Shown piece after piece: positions 1-10,589 of a stretch of 64,000 nt of DNA. Position 1 is the stretch's first letter, and every line of letters begins with the position of its first letter. Below the pieces are notes generated by a model, which saw only the letters and a list, made by a program, of their open reading frames with translations, was not told where the DNA came from and searched no databases. The position numbers were made by a program, and so were the translations under genes. The stretch covers positions 1 to 64,000 of the forward strand of contig NZ_JAMBOP010000018.1 in the NCBI RefSeq assembly GCF_023715645.1, written 5' to 3'. This DNA comes from Bacillus cytotoxicus (lineage in GTDB: Bacteria > Bacillota > Bacilli > Bacillales > Bacillaceae_G).

Positions 1-115
1 AACTTCTCCTCCAAATCCCCAACCTCCAATAAACAGATACTTTCAGTTTACTAGAAAATTGGTTTTAATGAGCTAAAGTGTAAAAGGTTTCTTAGCGAAA
101 ACTGTCAATTTTATT

Positions 116-1045
116 TTAGCGTTTACAATTTTCTATATTTAACTCTGTATCTAATTTAAATCTAAAAGGCAATGTACTTGTAAACATACCTACCATGTTC
201 TTTTGAACCTTACTAGTCCTATTAAAGACAGGTGTACCTATTACTAAATCGTTTTCATGCATAATTTTATTTATATATATAAGTGATATCGCTATAAAAA
301 AGGTATTTAAGGAACATTTTTTTCCCTTTGTGAATTTTTGTATTTCCTTGGATAAATCGCTATTAATATGAAAACATACTCTTTTACCATCCAAACTATT
401 AGATGAATTATATAAAAAATCATCTGGTATATCATGGAATCTTTCTTTCCAAAAATTCTTATTTTTTATAAATCTATCTGAATTCAAATATTCTTGCTCT
501 TCTTTTATAAATTCTAAATATGAATCACATTTATCTATATAAATCTCATCATTATTTATTAATCTACTATATATTTCACTCACTTGATTTACTACAAGAG
601 TAATTCCCCATCCATCACATATGCTATGATGAATCTTGATTAAGTAACCATATTCTTTTTCACTTATCTTATATATAGCAAAATAATATAATTTATTATT
701 ATCTAACTTGAAGTTTTTTTCTAAATTACTTTTTATCCATTTTTCGTGTTGCTCTTTTGGTTTTTCATAATTACTAAAGTCGAAAAAATCTATGCTTTCC
801 TTTTTAAATTCTTCAACATATTGAACTGGTTCATCTTCTATTTCCTTAAATCTTAATCTTAAAGCATCATTGTTTTTTATTATGATATTAAATGTTTTTT
901 CCATACATTTAATATCTATTTTTCCATTTATTTTTATACAGCCACCTATATTATGAAGTTGAGAACTTGCATTAATTTTATCCACATACCATATCCGCCT
1001 TTGTGGATGTGTTAGTTTATGGTAATCTCTTTTATGTACACTCAT
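116..1045 (-). pseudogene. Truncated NRPS-type condensation domain protein
   Basis: The 309-residue product reads as the N-terminal two thirds of a condensation domain, the module that forms amide bonds in nonribosomal peptide synthetases. The opening 'LTHPQRRIWYVD' resembles the C1 motif. Near residue 140 'HHSICDGWG' matches the HHxxxDG catalytic motif with both histidines and the aspartate present. The start is supported by AGAGGGATAGAAATG. Condensation domains usually run about 430-450 residues, so roughly 130 C-terminal residues are missing, including the region that closes the acceptor tunnel. No adenylation or carrier domain follows in the 115 bases that remain. I read it as a decayed or stand-alone fragment. 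The alternative is a short acyltransferase-like protein, which I think less likely because the fold would be incomplete. Confidence 0.7.
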
Positions 1046-1256
1046 TTCTATCCCTCTAATCTATTTTATGTATTTAATGTTTGATTTATAATCTTACTCA
1101 ACTTTCGCACATTAGAAATGTGCAGTGATCCTTAAACAGGCAATAGTTTGAGCAATAAAAAAGTTCAAGAGTACCTCTAAATCTGGTATAATAAAAGCGA
1201 CAAAACACAATAATACCAACTATATCCATATTCAACATTTGTTCTCAGCATTTTTA

Positions 1257-1373
1257 TTAGACTAACATAGCAGCATACTCCAGATTAATAGTTTCTGCCA
1301 TCCTAACATACTCTCTGTTAATAAAAATAGTTTCCTTCATAGTCATAGTAGTTACACCTTTTCCTAATAGCAT
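1257..1373 (-). pseudogene. 38-codon ORF remnant, unknown family
   Basis: The frame reads MLLGKGVTTMTMKETIFINR and ends 'INLEYAAMLV'. It is short and its ribosome site (AGAGGTG) abuts the first ATG. The internal 'MKETIFINREYVRMAETI' is what one would expect near the start of a larger helical protein such as a plasmid or phage replication or regulatory protein. The stop after 'AAMLV' therefore probably truncates it. I do not recognise it with confidence. Confidence 0.3.
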
Positions 1374-1385
1374 CACCTCTAATAC

Positions 1386-1665
1386 TTATTTCTTTATAGT
1401 TACTTCCTTTGAATGCATTATAATGTATCTAATACTTACTACTTCTTTATTAGGTGAAATCACATATTTCTTAGCTAATTGTACATCTGTCTTAATGATC
1501 GCGAGAAAAACCAAATATCTCCTTTTTATTTAAAGGGTCCTGTTCACATTCTCTAAACTTTATCAGTGCCTTAAAAAATGCATCATCCGAAAGTCATTCT
1601 AACCATTTCAATATCAGACCGCTTATGTGCTACTAAAAACAACAAAGTCAGGATTTATTCCTAGA
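1386..1665 (-). pseudogene. Frameshifted ORF remnant, unknown family
   Basis: Read on the minus strand, coherent protein sequence jumps between frames. 'VAHKRSDIEMVRMTF' continues after a shift as 'SDDAFFKALIKFRECEQD', then 'PLNKKEIFGFSRDH' and a stop at 1492. The adjacent frame then gives 'AIIKTDVQLAKKYVISPNKE' and ends at 1386. The amino-acid composition is that of real protein rather than random translation, but at least two frame breaks separate the pieces. No family is recognised. It is best read as a dead gene of about 90 or more residues. Confidence 0.35.
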
Positions 1666-2287
1666 ATTCACTTTATACTGTAAATAACTTTACATACCAA
1701 TAATGCTCCTAGACTACATCCAATCATTGCATAATACACTCCTTCTTTTAGTCTACTAATAATTTGATTCGTCACATCAATCTGTAATTGATCACATTCG
1801 CTACAACAAATTTCGTCATCTCTAGTCCCTCTCCCAAAGATTCAGCATATTTCAGTGCTTTCGGACAAATTTTACCACGGAAATTTGGTTATTATCAACA
1901 ATTTTGTAATATAATGTAATATTGGGTTATTCTTGCGATTTCACCATCACTTATTTTCAACTCGTGTTGGAACTAAAGATGTACAAGTCTAATCTTTTCG
2001 TACTTGCTAAAACTCTCTCTAATGCCTTCATTAAAAAAAGCAACACATCCTCTACATAAAAGAAGGCTGCATTGCTTTTTTACTATATAAATTAATATAC
2101 TTTCTCAACATTCTTTTACCTATCGTTACATAAAAAAAGAGAACAAGCATTTAATGAAGAAGTGGAGTAACTGACAGAACGCGTCGAAATCAAAGAGAAA
2201 CAGGATAAAATGAACCGAAAAACAAGTATTATTACACAAATTCATGTTAGATTTTGTGTACATTCATTGAAATAAAAAGACAGGGCT

Positions 2288-2442
2288 GACCTCAAGAGGG
2301 CACTGAAAAAGTGATTACTTTGAAAACATAACAAGCATTTCATCAATATGTTGAAAATAAAAACGGTCCTACTACCTGTATACAGTAGGTGATAGGACCA
2401 TTTTTATTATGACATGGACTTTTTCAGTGGCCTCGACCTCAA
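2288..2442. mobile_element. 139-bp MITE with 8-bp target duplication
   Basis: The element occupies 2296-2434. Its ends are inverted repeats: GAGGGCACTGAAAAAGT on the left and the complement of GAGGCCACTGAAAAAGT on the right, matching at 16 of 17 positions. Directly outside both ends is the same octamer, GACCTCAA (2288-2295 and 2435-2442), a perfect target-site duplication. Inside lies a long imperfect hairpin at 2365-2399 centred on GTATAC. There is no coding capacity, so it must be moved by a transposase supplied elsewhere. The ends recall IS1182-like or other GGC..TGAAAAAGT termini, but I cannot fix the family. Confidence 0.8.
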
Positions 2443-2539
2443 AAGGCACCTTTTTTGTTTTAAATGAATAACCTTTCTCAGACTTAGCCTGTTACAAAGC
2501 CTTTTACTCAGTAAAGGACTTGTTTAAGTTTTGACACTT

Positions 2540-4684
2540 TCATTTCTCAAATACAAAATTAATCCTATTATCTTTCCACTCTAACTTCGCATCAAACGTT
2601 TTATCGTTCTTCTTAAAGCCTTTCATTAATTCTGTTTGTTCTCCTTTTAATAGCTTTGTCATATTTTTTTGCGAAATCGTTTTCCCTAATATTTTCTTTG
2701 AAATTGTAAAATCGCAGTTCGTTGTATTGTAATTCGAACATCCATAAAAGGTAGATTTATCAATGACATCTCCATCACATTTTTTACATTTCCCTACCTT
2801 TTTACCAACTGTAAATTTTGAGTTGGACCGTTCAATCGATTCTACGTGTAATCCTGTAAAATCCCATTTCTCAGACATTTCAACTGCATCTTCAATAATT
2901 TTTGCTGAGAGCTTCTTCGTTTGTTCCATAAATGTAGCTGGCGACGCTGTACCTTCTCCTATTTCTGCAAGGCGCTGCTCCCATTTTGCTGTCATTTCTG
3001 GCGACGCTAATATTTTATCACCAATTGCAGTTATGAGTACTTTTCCTTTATCAGTCGCGTACACTTGGTTTTTATTTACTTCAATATACTTTCTGTCCTT
3101 CAGCATCGTGATAATACCAGCCCGCGTTGCTTCAGTGCCTAAACCCTCTGTCTTTTTTAATACTTTTTCTAGTTCTTCGTTCTCTAAATACTTCCCAGCT
3201 GTTTTCATTAACGTAATAAGCTGACCTTCTGTATATCGTTTTGGCGGCTGTGTTTTTCCTTCTTTCACTTTCACCTTTACAACTTTACCTTGTTCTCCTT
3301 GCTCCACAATAGGCAGAATTGTTTCTTCATCTTTATCATCTTGGAAAATGACTTTACGCCATCCTTCTTGAATTTGCTGCTTTCCTTTCGAAACGAATTC
3401 AGCACGGCTATCAACAAGTGTTGTAATAGTCGTGTAGTCAAAAATCGCAGCTTCATAGTGCGCTGCAATCAATCTTCTTACAATCATATCGTAAATTTTT
3501 CTTTCATCGCCTGATAATTTATTTGGATTCGTTACTTGCTCTGTTGGAATAATCGCATAGTGATCTGTAACCTTCTTTTCATTTACATAACGCTTATTAT
3601 TCATGATTGAAGGAATTGGAGCTGGCAATACATCTTTATATTCTTCGAACTGACTTAATTTCTGTAAAATGTCAGGAAATGTAGCAGCTTCCCCTTCTGT
3701 TACGTAGTTAGAATCTGAACGTGGATACGAGACAATTCCTTTTTGATATAAAGCTTGTGTTAGATCAAGTGTTTTCTTCGGTGAAAATTTAAATGCTTTA
3801 TTCGCCGTTGCTTGTAAAGAAGACAAGTTAAATAAAAATGGCGGCTGAAACTCTTTCCGCTCTGTTTTTACTTCTTTCACTTCAGCCGGTTTATTTTGAC
3901 AAAATGCAGCAATTTTATTTGCCATATTTGGGTCTTTTAAGCGCGACTCATTATCTTGTTCCCACTTACCTTCATACTTCTTTCCTTCCATATTAAAGGT
4001 TGCGAACACTTCCCAAAATGGCTCCGATTTAAAGTTTTCAATTTCTTTCTCGCGTTTCACAATTAATGCAAGTGTTGGTGTTTGCACACGCCCAGCAGAG
4101 AAAACATCATTCATTCCTTTTTTCTTTAATAAAATGCTAAAAACACGAGATGCGTTCATTCCAACAACCCAGTCCGCACATGATCGTGTGTATGCTTCGT
4201 AATACGTATTCACCGTATCTGCTTCATCAAGTAAATTTTCAAACCCTTGATAAATTGCTTGCTTCGTTAAAGAAGAAATCCAAAGACGCTTCATCGGCTT
4301 TTGCACATTACAAAGATGAATGATATTCCGTACAATTAATTCCCCTTCGCGCCCAGCATCTCCCGCATGAATAATTTCCGTTACTTGCGGATTATGTAAC
4401 AGCTGTTTCACAACATTAAATTGCTTATATTTTGACTTAGTTACTTCAAATTGAAAACGATCTGGAATCATTGGCAACGTATGTAATGACCATTTTTTCC
4501 ACTCTGCATGATAATGTTCCGGGTTACATAACTGCGTTAAATGACCAATTGCCCATGTACAGTAAGCTCCGTTCGGAAACAACTCATTCGCCGCTACTTC
4601 TAAATAGCCATCTTTCCGCTTGTATTTAAATTGAGAAACAAGCGCCAAACCTTGATCTGGTTTCTCGGCAATAATTAATTTCAT
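2540..4684 (-). CDS. topB: DNA topoisomerase III
   Basis: A type IA topoisomerase of about 714 residues that relaxes and decatenates DNA through a transient 5'-phosphotyrosine. The N-terminal Toprim domain opens with 'MKLIIAEKPDQG', and the acidic 'HAGDAGREGEL' lies near residue 100. The nucleophilic tyrosine sits in 'GIVSYPRSDSNY' near residue 310. The C-terminus carries a zinc-ribbon-like set of cysteines (CKKCDGD...YGCSNYNTTNCDF), typical of the Bacillus TopB group. I chose the ATG at 4684, not the in-frame one 24 codons upstream, because GGGAG lies seven bases before it and the Toprim strand begins there. It stands alone, with no co-directional partner close by. Confidence 0.96.
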   Translation of the reverse strand: MKLIIAEKPDQGLALVSQFKYKRKDGYLEVAANELFPNGAYCTWAIGHLTQLCNPEHYHAEWKKWSLHTLPMIPDRFQFEVTKSKYKQFNVVKQLLHNPQVTEIIHAGDAGREGELIVRNIIHLCNVQKPMKRLWISSLTKQAIYQGFENLLDEADTVNTYYEAYTRSCADWVVGMNASRVFSILLKKKGMNDVFSAGRVQTPTLALIVKREKEIENFKSEPFWEVFATFNMEGKKYEGKWEQDNESRLKDPNMANKIAAFCQNKPAEVKEVKTERKEFQPPFLFNLSSLQATANKAFKFSPKKTLDLTQALYQKGIVSYPRSDSNYVTEGEAATFPDILQKLSQFEEYKDVLPAPIPSIMNNKRYVNEKKVTDHYAIIPTEQVTNPNKLSGDERKIYDMIVRRLIAAHYEAAIFDYTTITTLVDSRAEFVSKGKQQIQEGWRKVIFQDDKDEETILPIVEQGEQGKVVKVKVKEGKTQPPKRYTEGQLITLMKTAGKYLENEELEKVLKKTEGLGTEATRAGIITMLKDRKYIEVNKNQVYATDKGKVLITAIGDKILASPEMTAKWEQRLAEIGEGTASPATFMEQTKKLSAKIIEDAVEMSEKWDFTGLHVESIERSNSKFTVGKKVGKCKKCDGDVIDKSTFYGCSNYNTTNCDFTISKKILGKTISQKNMTKLLKGEQTELMKGFKKNDKTFDAKLEWKDNRINFVFEK

Positions 4685-5040
4685 TTTAAAACTCCCTATC
4701 TGTATTCCAGTGTTACTTTCATTGTATATATGTTTAGAAGCGATGATAAAAAACAATCTAATTTATCATTCACGATCGCTCCCGCAAATGGGAGACCTAT
4801 AATATTATAAACTTATTCTTTATAGCTTCACAATAGGGAGAGCTGCATAATCCAAGGATAATCTCTTAATTCGTCTCTCATAACATTCTAACTTGTATTT
4901 CTAGGTTTAATAATTTTACATATAAATTCAAAATCTGTTCGCATCTAAATTCTTGAATAAAATCATCAATTCTTTGTGTATCCTTTAATATAATATCAAT
5001 AAGTGTTCAAAGTGAACATTTTACTTAAAATCCTAAGAAA
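4685..5040. other. Intergenic region with a possible gene relic
   Basis: Between topB and the pepP terminator I see no intact gene. On the minus strand, about 4995-4800, coding-like text appears in two frames: 'RIDDFIQEFRCEQILNLYVK', then 'LLNLEIQVRM', then after a one-base shift 'YERRIKRLSLDYAALPIVKL' and a stop. It has no start codon and no family I recognise, so it is at most a relic. The topB promoter should lie close to 4700-4760. Confidence 0.3.
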
Positions 5041-5064
5041 AAGGCGCCACAAATTAGGCGCCTT
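5041..5064 (-). terminator. Terminator of pepP
   Basis: A perfect 8-bp stem AAGGCGCC/GGCGCCTT with an 8-base loop is followed on the minus strand by TTTTTCTTA. It lies 9 bases past the aminopeptidase stop codon. Confidence 0.9.
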
Positions 5065-5072
5065 CGTTCTTC

Positions 5073-6356
5073 TTATTTTACAACAATCTGTCTATCCCTC
5101 ACATTTGGATTATGTGTTCTCATGAAATCTTCAATCTCTTCAACTGTTCGGAATATGTCTTTTGACAGATTTTCATATCCATTTTCAGTAACAAGAATAT
5201 CATCTTCAATACGAATTCCAATTGCTTCTTCTTCAATATATAGGCCGGGTTCCACCGTAATGACCATGCCAGCTTCGAGCACTCGGTCTTTGTACGAACC
5301 TACATCATGAGTATCTAGGCCAAGGAAGTGGCTCACTCCATGGTAATAATAGTTGGAGAGTTCTGAGTCCTCTTGGATTAAACCAATTTTCTTACATTCT
5401 TCTATGAACACCTTTTTCGTATGTTCATTTAATGCAGAGAATTTTAAACCAGGTCTCATAAGCTCAGTAGTTTCTCTCAACGCTTTTAATACAATATTGT
5501 AAATCTGTTTTTGGCGATTTGAAAATGTTCCGTTCGCTGGGAATGTAAAGCTAATATCAGCATTGTAGTAATCCTTTTGAGCGCCAAGATCAAGTAGCAC
5601 TAAATTACCTTTATTAATTTTAGAATCATTATTCTCATAATGTAGCACGGTTGCATTTTTCCCACTTGCTAAAATCGTATTAAATGCATGATGCTTAATA
5701 CCAGCTGATTTTAGTGTAAAATCAAAATGGGCTTCTAATTCGTATTCCATCTGATCCTCTTTTGCATGCTTGAGTACATTGTAAATACCTTCTTTTGTAA
5801 CCATAATTGCTTCTTTTATCTTTTCAATTTCTTCATCCGTTTTAAATACGCGCAATTCAGAAATATTCGGATAAACGTTACCGATTGTAAGGTGTGGATA
5901 GCGGTCCTTTACATGTTTGGCAAATGCTAATGTACGTGTCTCTGTCCCTGCCCACTCACGACATTCTAAATCTAAATACACGTGCTCTACTTGTTCTGAA
6001 AAAAATGATCTCGCCATTGATGATTCAAAACTGTCTAAGTACGTAATTGTTTTTATACCTGAAGTAGCTTCTGCTTCTTCTTTCGAAATCGTTTTGCCCA
6101 CCCATTTTTCAAGAACTGGATCTGCTTTTTCAATGAAAAGCATTTCTTCTACCGTATCGCCTACTTTTTTCAACACAAAAATAACATTCGCCTCATCAAT
6201 ACCGGTCATATAATAAAAGTTTCTGTTTGGTACAAATTCATATTGGTAATCAGCCGACTTATGAGGTGCTTGGCCAGCAAATAGAATTGTAACAGATTTA
6301 TCTGGCAATGTTTCTTCTAATCTTTTTCGGTTTCCAATAAAAAATGATTGTTTCAT
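5073..6356 (-). CDS. pepP: Xaa-Pro aminopeptidase (M24B)
   Basis: A 427-residue cytoplasmic metallopeptidase predicted to remove an N-terminal residue ahead of proline. The N-terminal aminopeptidase P domain (about residues 1-130, 'FIGNRKRL...FYYMTGID') precedes a pita-bread catalytic domain. All five expected metal ligands are visible in order: Asp in 'LLDLGAQ', Asp in 'NADISFTFP', His in 'SHFLGLDTHDVG', Glu in 'TVEPGLYIEEE' and Glu in 'IRIEDD'. The start is fixed by AAGGGGGGATTGTTATG. It has its own terminator and 240 bases of leader, so it is likely monocistronic. The B. cereus group has several paralogues, so the symbol is a family-level call. Confidence 0.9.
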   Translation of the reverse strand: MKQSFFIGNRKRLEETLPDKSVTILFAGQAPHKSADYQYEFVPNRNFYYMTGIDEANVIFVLKKVGDTVEEMLFIEKADPVLEKWVGKTISKEEAEATSGIKTITYLDSFESSMARSFFSEQVEHVYLDLECREWAGTETRTLAFAKHVKDRYPHLTIGNVYPNISELRVFKTDEEIEKIKEAIMVTKEGIYNVLKHAKEDQMEYELEAHFDFTLKSAGIKHHAFNTILASGKNATVLHYENNDSKINKGNLVLLDLGAQKDYYNADISFTFPANGTFSNRQKQIYNIVLKALRETTELMRPGLKFSALNEHTKKVFIEECKKIGLIQEDSELSNYYYHGVSHFLGLDTHDVGSYKDRVLEAGMVITVEPGLYIEEEAIGIRIEDDILVTENGYENLSKDIFRTVEEIEDFMRTHNPNVRDRQIVVK

Positions 6357-6496
6357 AACAATCCCCCCTTATGCTTTATCAATCCCTTTTAAACTGCCTA
6401 CGCAGTTTATTTCATTGTATTATTGTTGGAATTTTTAGTTAATTAAACAGAAACATTACTTTACACTCTATCAAAATCACACTTCCCACAGGAATG

Positions 6497-6531
6497 AAAA
6501 ATGCTACCTCAAATACAGAAGTAGCATTTTT
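6497..6531 (-). terminator. Terminator of selO
   Basis: Stem AAAAATGCTAC/GTAGCATTTTT with a 13-base loop, 70-100 bases past the SelO stop. It is symmetrical enough to act in both directions. Confidence 0.75.
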
Positions 6532-6598
6532 CTTAAGAACCTTAAATTAAAACATACCTTTATTATAATTATCGAAAGTACTATCCCTATTACTTCAA

Positions 6599-8077
6599 TC
6601 ATGTACCACAATACGTTCGGTAAGGACAAGATGATGGCTCAGGTGGCGCCGCATACTCCTCCTGTTCTTTGGAGTGCGCGTAAGGGTTTGAAAGGACATT
6701 AAGGAAACGTTCCATCACGCTATAATCTCCCTGTTCTACAGCAGCTTCCAAAGCTTCTTCTACTCTGTGATTTCGCGGGATTACCGCAGGATTGCTTTTT
6801 CGCATCAATAACTGCGATGAATCTTTTGATTCTTCCTGTCTACCTAGTCTTTCCTGCCACTGATTATGCCACTGATTAAATTCTGGCGTTTTAAACAAGT
6901 CCATGTCTTCTAGCTTATCAAAAGTTAACGCCCGGAAGGTATTCGTATAGTCCGCCTGATGCTTCTGCATGATTGTAAGGAGATCTTCAATAAGGGATTT
7001 ATCCTGTTCTTCTTCGTTAAATATCCCTAATTTAGCCCTCATTCCCGCAAGCCAGTTCGCATAATACAAATCGTTAAAATTTGAAATCGCATCCTGAGCC
7101 ATTTTAATAGCTTTTTCATCATCGCTATGAAGCAATGGTAATAAACTTTCAGCAAACCTTGCAAGATTCCATCCACCTATATATGGCTGATTTCCGTAAG
7201 CATAACGTCCTTGTATATCAATTGAGCTAAATACTGTTTCCGGATCGTACGTATCCATGAAGGCGCAAGGCCCGTAATCAATTGTTTCCCCGCTTATAGT
7301 CATATTATCCGTATTCATTACTCCGTGAATAAAACCAACTAGTTGCCACTTCGCAATCAACGAAGCTTGTCGTTTAATCACTTTCTCGAGTAAGAAAAGA
7401 TAACGATTTTCAGCCGCATCACTGCCTTGATAATGTCGTTGCAAAGTATAATCAGCTAACATTTCGAGTTCTTCAATTGTCCCCCACTGCGCCGCATACT
7501 GAAAGGTTCCAACGCGCAGGTGACTCGCAGCAGTGCGAGTAAGAATTGCACCAGGTTGTTCCGTTTCACGAATGATTGATTCACCAGTTGTCACTACCGC
7601 TAAACTACGGGTAGTAGGAACACCAAGCGCATGCATCGCTTCACTAATAATATATTCACGTAACATTGGTCCTAATGCCGCTCTTCCATCTCCCCTGCGG
7701 GAATATGGTGTGCGGCCCGAACCTTTTAGTTGAATATCAAACCGCTCATTTAAAGGTGTAATCTGTTCGCCAAGTAGCAAAGCCCTGCCATCCCCTAGCC
7801 TGTTAAAATGCCCGAATTGATGACCCGCATATGCTTGCGCAAGAGGAAAAGCACCTTCTGGAATACTGTTTCCTGCAAATACTGCTACACCTTCGTCACT
7901 TTCTAGTTCCTCAATGTTCAATCCCAAAGATGTTGCCAAAGAGTGATTGAGAATAGCCAATTTCGGTGAGCGAACCGGAGTTGGACTAAGACTTGAAAAA
8001 AACGATTTCGGTAGACGGGCATAACTATTATCAAAGTTCCATCCTGTTTCTATTCTTTCGTTCTTCTTCGTCATCAT
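6599..8077 (-). CDS. selO: Protein adenylyltransferase SelO (YdiU family)
   Basis: A pseudokinase-fold enzyme that in characterised homologues transfers AMP to Ser/Thr/Tyr of target proteins. The family signatures are present: '[17 protein letters not shown]', the nucleotide-binding '[18 protein letters not shown]', and the active-site stretch '[14 protein letters not shown]' followed by 'DYGPCAFMD', which supplies the Asn and Asp metal ligands. The C-terminus 'YRTYCGT' is the usual family ending. Length is about 490 residues, as expected. I place the start at 8077 (MMTKKNER) because homologues begin near 'MTKKNE'; the upstream in-frame ATG would add a non-conserved tail. The ribosome site is weak (GACGGTGAT), so the start could be one codon later. 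Confidence 0.93.
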   Translation of the reverse strand: MMTKKNERIETGWNFDNSYARLPKSFFSSLSPTPVRSPKLAILNHSLATSLGLNIEELESDEGVAVFAGNSIPEGAFPLAQAYAGHQFGHFNRLGDGRALLLGEQITPLNERFDIQLKGSGRTPYSRRGDGRAALGPMLREYIISEAMHALGVPTTRSLAVVTTGESIIRETEQPGAILTRTAASHLRVGTFQYAAQWGTIEELEMLADYTLQRHYQGSDAAENRYLFLLEKVIKRQASLIAKWQLVGFIHGVMNTDNMTISGETIDYGPCAFMDTYDPETVFSSIDIQGRYAYGNQPYIGGWNLARFAESLLPLLHSDDEKAIKMAQDAISNFNDLYYANWLAGMRAKLGIFNEEEQDKSLIEDLLTIMQKHQADYTNTFRALTFDKLEDMDLFKTPEFNQWHNQWQERLGRQEESKDSSQLLMRKSNPAVIPRNHRVEEALEAAVEQGDYSVMERFLNVLSNPYAHSKEQEEYAAPPEPSSCPYRTYCGT

Positions 8078-8337
8078 ATCACCGTCTCTTCTTTTATCAT
8101 TTTTACATAAAACAAAATTGAAATGGGCTGGCAATTATGTATTTCTATATTAATACAAAGCAATCCCTTTTAATGTCTACTTCTGCCATTTTATTATACC
8201 CTTTCTACAGAAATAAAGAGCATGTAAATGGTCTGTTATTCTGCATATCCGTAACTTGTAATTCCTGTATTTTAAATTATAACTTTCTACATAAGTTCCC
8301 TAAAAATAGCCATGAATATATATAAAACATACAAAAA
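8078..8337. other. Intergenic region with no gene found
   Basis: The stretch between selO and the cdd terminator should hold the selO promoter. An open frame on the plus strand (8137-8325) has no ribosome site and no coding-like composition, so I do not call it. Confidence 0.5.
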
Positions 8338-8376
8338 CCCCGAATCATGGTCTTTTTAAGTGTCCACGATTCGGGG
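8338..8376 (-). terminator. Terminator of cdd
   Basis: A 13-bp stem, CCCCGAATCATGG/CCACGATTCGGGG (one mismatch), is followed on the minus strand by TTTTTG. It closes the pdp-cdd end of the deo locus. Confidence 0.93.
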
Positions 8377-8406
8377 TACAGTTCATCTTGCAATGCTTAC
8401 CTTTTA

Positions 8407-8814
<408 letters not shown>

Positions 8815-8820
8815 TCAAAG

Positions 8821-9008
8821 TAAATACAGCTATTTTAACTTTTCAACATATAAATCTCTGCTTTGAAGGATACAACATAATCTGCAGTTGCTGGCTCCCG
8901 TTGTTTCAAACCTCGCACGTGGTAGGAACAGGACCTGACCACTTCTACACGCGGCCAGTTACTCTCGCCCACCCTAAAAAGAGAGAAGTTTTTCATGTCG
9001 GCCTTTCA
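8821..9008 (+). repeat. Interspersed repeat copy 1 (bcr-like)
   Basis: A copy of the family found throughout the window. The core has 'CGCACGTGG', 'CTGACC' and 'GCGGCCAG' followed by 'CGCCCACCCTAAAAAG'. The left end (CAACATATAAATCTCTGC) is diverged. It stands in tandem with the next copy, in the same orientation. Confidence 0.8.
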
Positions 9009-9013
9009 ATTCC

Positions 9014-9212
9014 TATATATAAATCCAGCTTGACTTTCCAACATACAAATCACTGCCATGCCAAACAAAAAGGAACCTACTACTTTCTCCCTCTCTTTGT
9101 TTGAACATCGCACGTGGCAGGAACAGGCCCTGACCGCTCCCACACGCGGCCAGTTGCTTTCGCCCACCCTAAAAAAGAAAAAGGTTTTTATGTTTTTTTA
9201 ACTTGTATATAT
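9014..9212 (+). repeat. Interspersed repeat copy 2 (bcr-like)
   Basis: A well-preserved copy. It begins TATATATAAATCC, continues 'TTGACTTTCCAACATACAAATC', and carries a core hairpin CTGACCGC/GCGGCCAG (one mismatch) at about 9131-9154. It ends in a T-rich run and TATATA. With copy 1 it separates pdp from cdd. Confidence 0.88.
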
Positions 9213-9218
9213 TCAATA

Positions 9219-10520
9219 TTAATCAGTGATAACAGTATAAATTAATTTCGGAGCTTCAGCCTTTTCTGATATAGAAATATTTTCATAGATTTTTGCTTTT
9301 ACATCCTCAACATCTTCGCGATTTGCATAAATCGTTACTAATGGCTCGCCTTCTTTTACAGCTTCGCCAACTTTTTTACGTAACATTAAGCCAACAGCTA
9401 AGTCAATTTCATCTTCTTTCGTTGCTCGGCCTGCTCCTAGAAGCATCGCAGCAATACCAATTTCGTCTGCAACAATGTTAGATACAACACCTGAAGTTTT
9501 AGCTGGTACATCAATTACATATTTCGCTTGTGGCAATTTTTCTGGTTGATCGACAATAGAACTGTCTCCGCCTTGATTGTGTAAAAATTGTTTGAACTTC
9601 TCAATTGCTTTACCATTCCGCATAGCTTCTTTCAACATTTCACGTGCTTCTTCTAACGTATTTGCTTTTTTAGCAAGTACAACCATTTGGCTTCCTAATA
9701 CAAGCACCAATTCTGTTAAATCTTCTGGACCTTCTCCTTTTAATGTATCGATCGCTTCTTTCACTTCAAGCGCATTACCGATTGCAAATCCAAGAGGTTG
9801 TGACATGTCAGAAATAACAGCCATTGTTTGACGACCAACATTATTTCCGATTCGCACCATTGCATGAGCTAATTCAATCGCATCTTCTTCTGTTTTCATA
9901 AATGCACCTGCACCTGTTTTCACGTCAAGAACAATTGCATCAGCACCAGCTGCGATTTTTTTACTCATAATAGAACTTGCGATTAATGGAATTGAGTTTA
10001 CCGTTCCTGTCACATCACGTAAAGCATATATTTTTTTATCAGCAGGTGTTAAATTTCCAGTTTGTCCAATAACTGCAACTTTATCACGGTTTACGATATC
10101 CATAAATTGTTCTTTCGTAATTTCAACGTGGAAACCTTCAACTGCTTCTAATTTATCAATCGTTCCACCTGTATGTCCTAAACCACGCCCAGACATTTTC
10201 GCAACTGGTACATCTAAAGCTGCAACTAACGGACCTAACACTAATGTTGTTGTATCACCAACACCGCCAGTTGAATGTTTATCTACTTTCACTCCTTCAA
10301 TCTCTGATAAATCAATTGTTTCTCCAGATTCAACCATTGCCATCGTTAAGTCTGCACGCTCACGGTCACTCATATCTTGGAAAAAGATAGCCATCGCAAG
10401 TGCACTTACTTGATAATCAGGGATTGTTCCATCTGTATATCCATTAATAAAAAATTGAATTTCTTCTGTTGTTAGTTCTTTACCGTCACGTTTTTTTGCA
10501 ATGATATCTACCATTCTCAT
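9219..10520 (-). CDS. pdp: Pyrimidine-nucleoside phosphorylase
   Basis: Splits uridine, thymidine and deoxyuridine with phosphate to the base and (deoxy)ribose 1-phosphate, in the cytoplasm. The class II phosphorylase signature is intact: '[16 protein letters not shown]', then '[20 protein letters not shown]' binds phosphate and pyrimidine. '[20 protein letters not shown]' and '[11 protein letters not shown]' follow. The length of 433 residues is the Bacillus norm. I start at the ATG of '[13 protein letters not shown]', the conserved N-terminus, rather than a GTG four codons upstream. Together with DeoC it returns deoxyribose carbon to glycolysis. Confidence 0.97.
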   Translation of the reverse strand: MRMVDIIAKKRDGKELTTEEIQFFINGYTDGTIPDYQVSALAMAIFFQDMSDRERADLTMAMVESGETIDLSEIEGVKVDKHSTGGVGDTTTLVLGPLVAALDVPVAKMSGRGLGHTGGTIDKLEAVEGFHVEITKEQFMDIVNRDKVAVIGQTGNLTPADKKIYALRDVTGTVNSIPLIASSIMSKKIAAGADAIVLDVKTGAGAFMKTEEDAIELAHAMVRIGNNVGRQTMAVISDMSQPLGFAIGNALEVKEAIDTLKGEGPEDLTELVLVLGSQMVVLAKKANTLEEAREMLKEAMRNGKAIEKFKQFLHNQGGDSSIVDQPEKLPQAKYVIDVPAKTSGVVSNIVADEIGIAAMLLGAGRATKEDEIDLAVGLMLRKKVGEAVKEGEPLVTIYANREDVEDVKAKIYENISISEKAEAPKLIYTVITD

Positions 10521-10589
10521 CTTGATCACCAATCCTTTTCACTCAATAATCTTAACTGTTTCTTAACAGAAATGAATACTTCTGATTGC

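Larger units (their letters stand above)
1046..2287. other. Gene-poor strip with decayed coding remnants
   Basis: This 1.2 kb has no intact gene of normal size. On the minus strand it shows coding-like pieces in shifting frames: 1257-1373, 1386 to about 1520, 1492 to about 1600, and about 1690 to 1900. On the plus strand, around 2138-2274, a highly charged stretch contains 'LTERVEIKEKQDKMNRK' but is broken by a stop. A small hairpin GCACATT/AATGTGC lies at 1108-1124. The composition is AT-rich. I could not assign any remnant to a family. Together with the truncated condensation domain it looks like the eroded edge of an accessory region. Confidence 0.5.

Noticed and set aside
2763-3224. 153-codon open frame opposite topB
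   Set aside because: It lies wholly within topB on the other strand, has no ribosome site, and shows the Ser/Phe-rich composition of antisense translation.
8137-8325. 62-codon open frame upstream of selO
   Set aside because: No ribosome site and no coding-like composition; it lies where the selO promoter must be.
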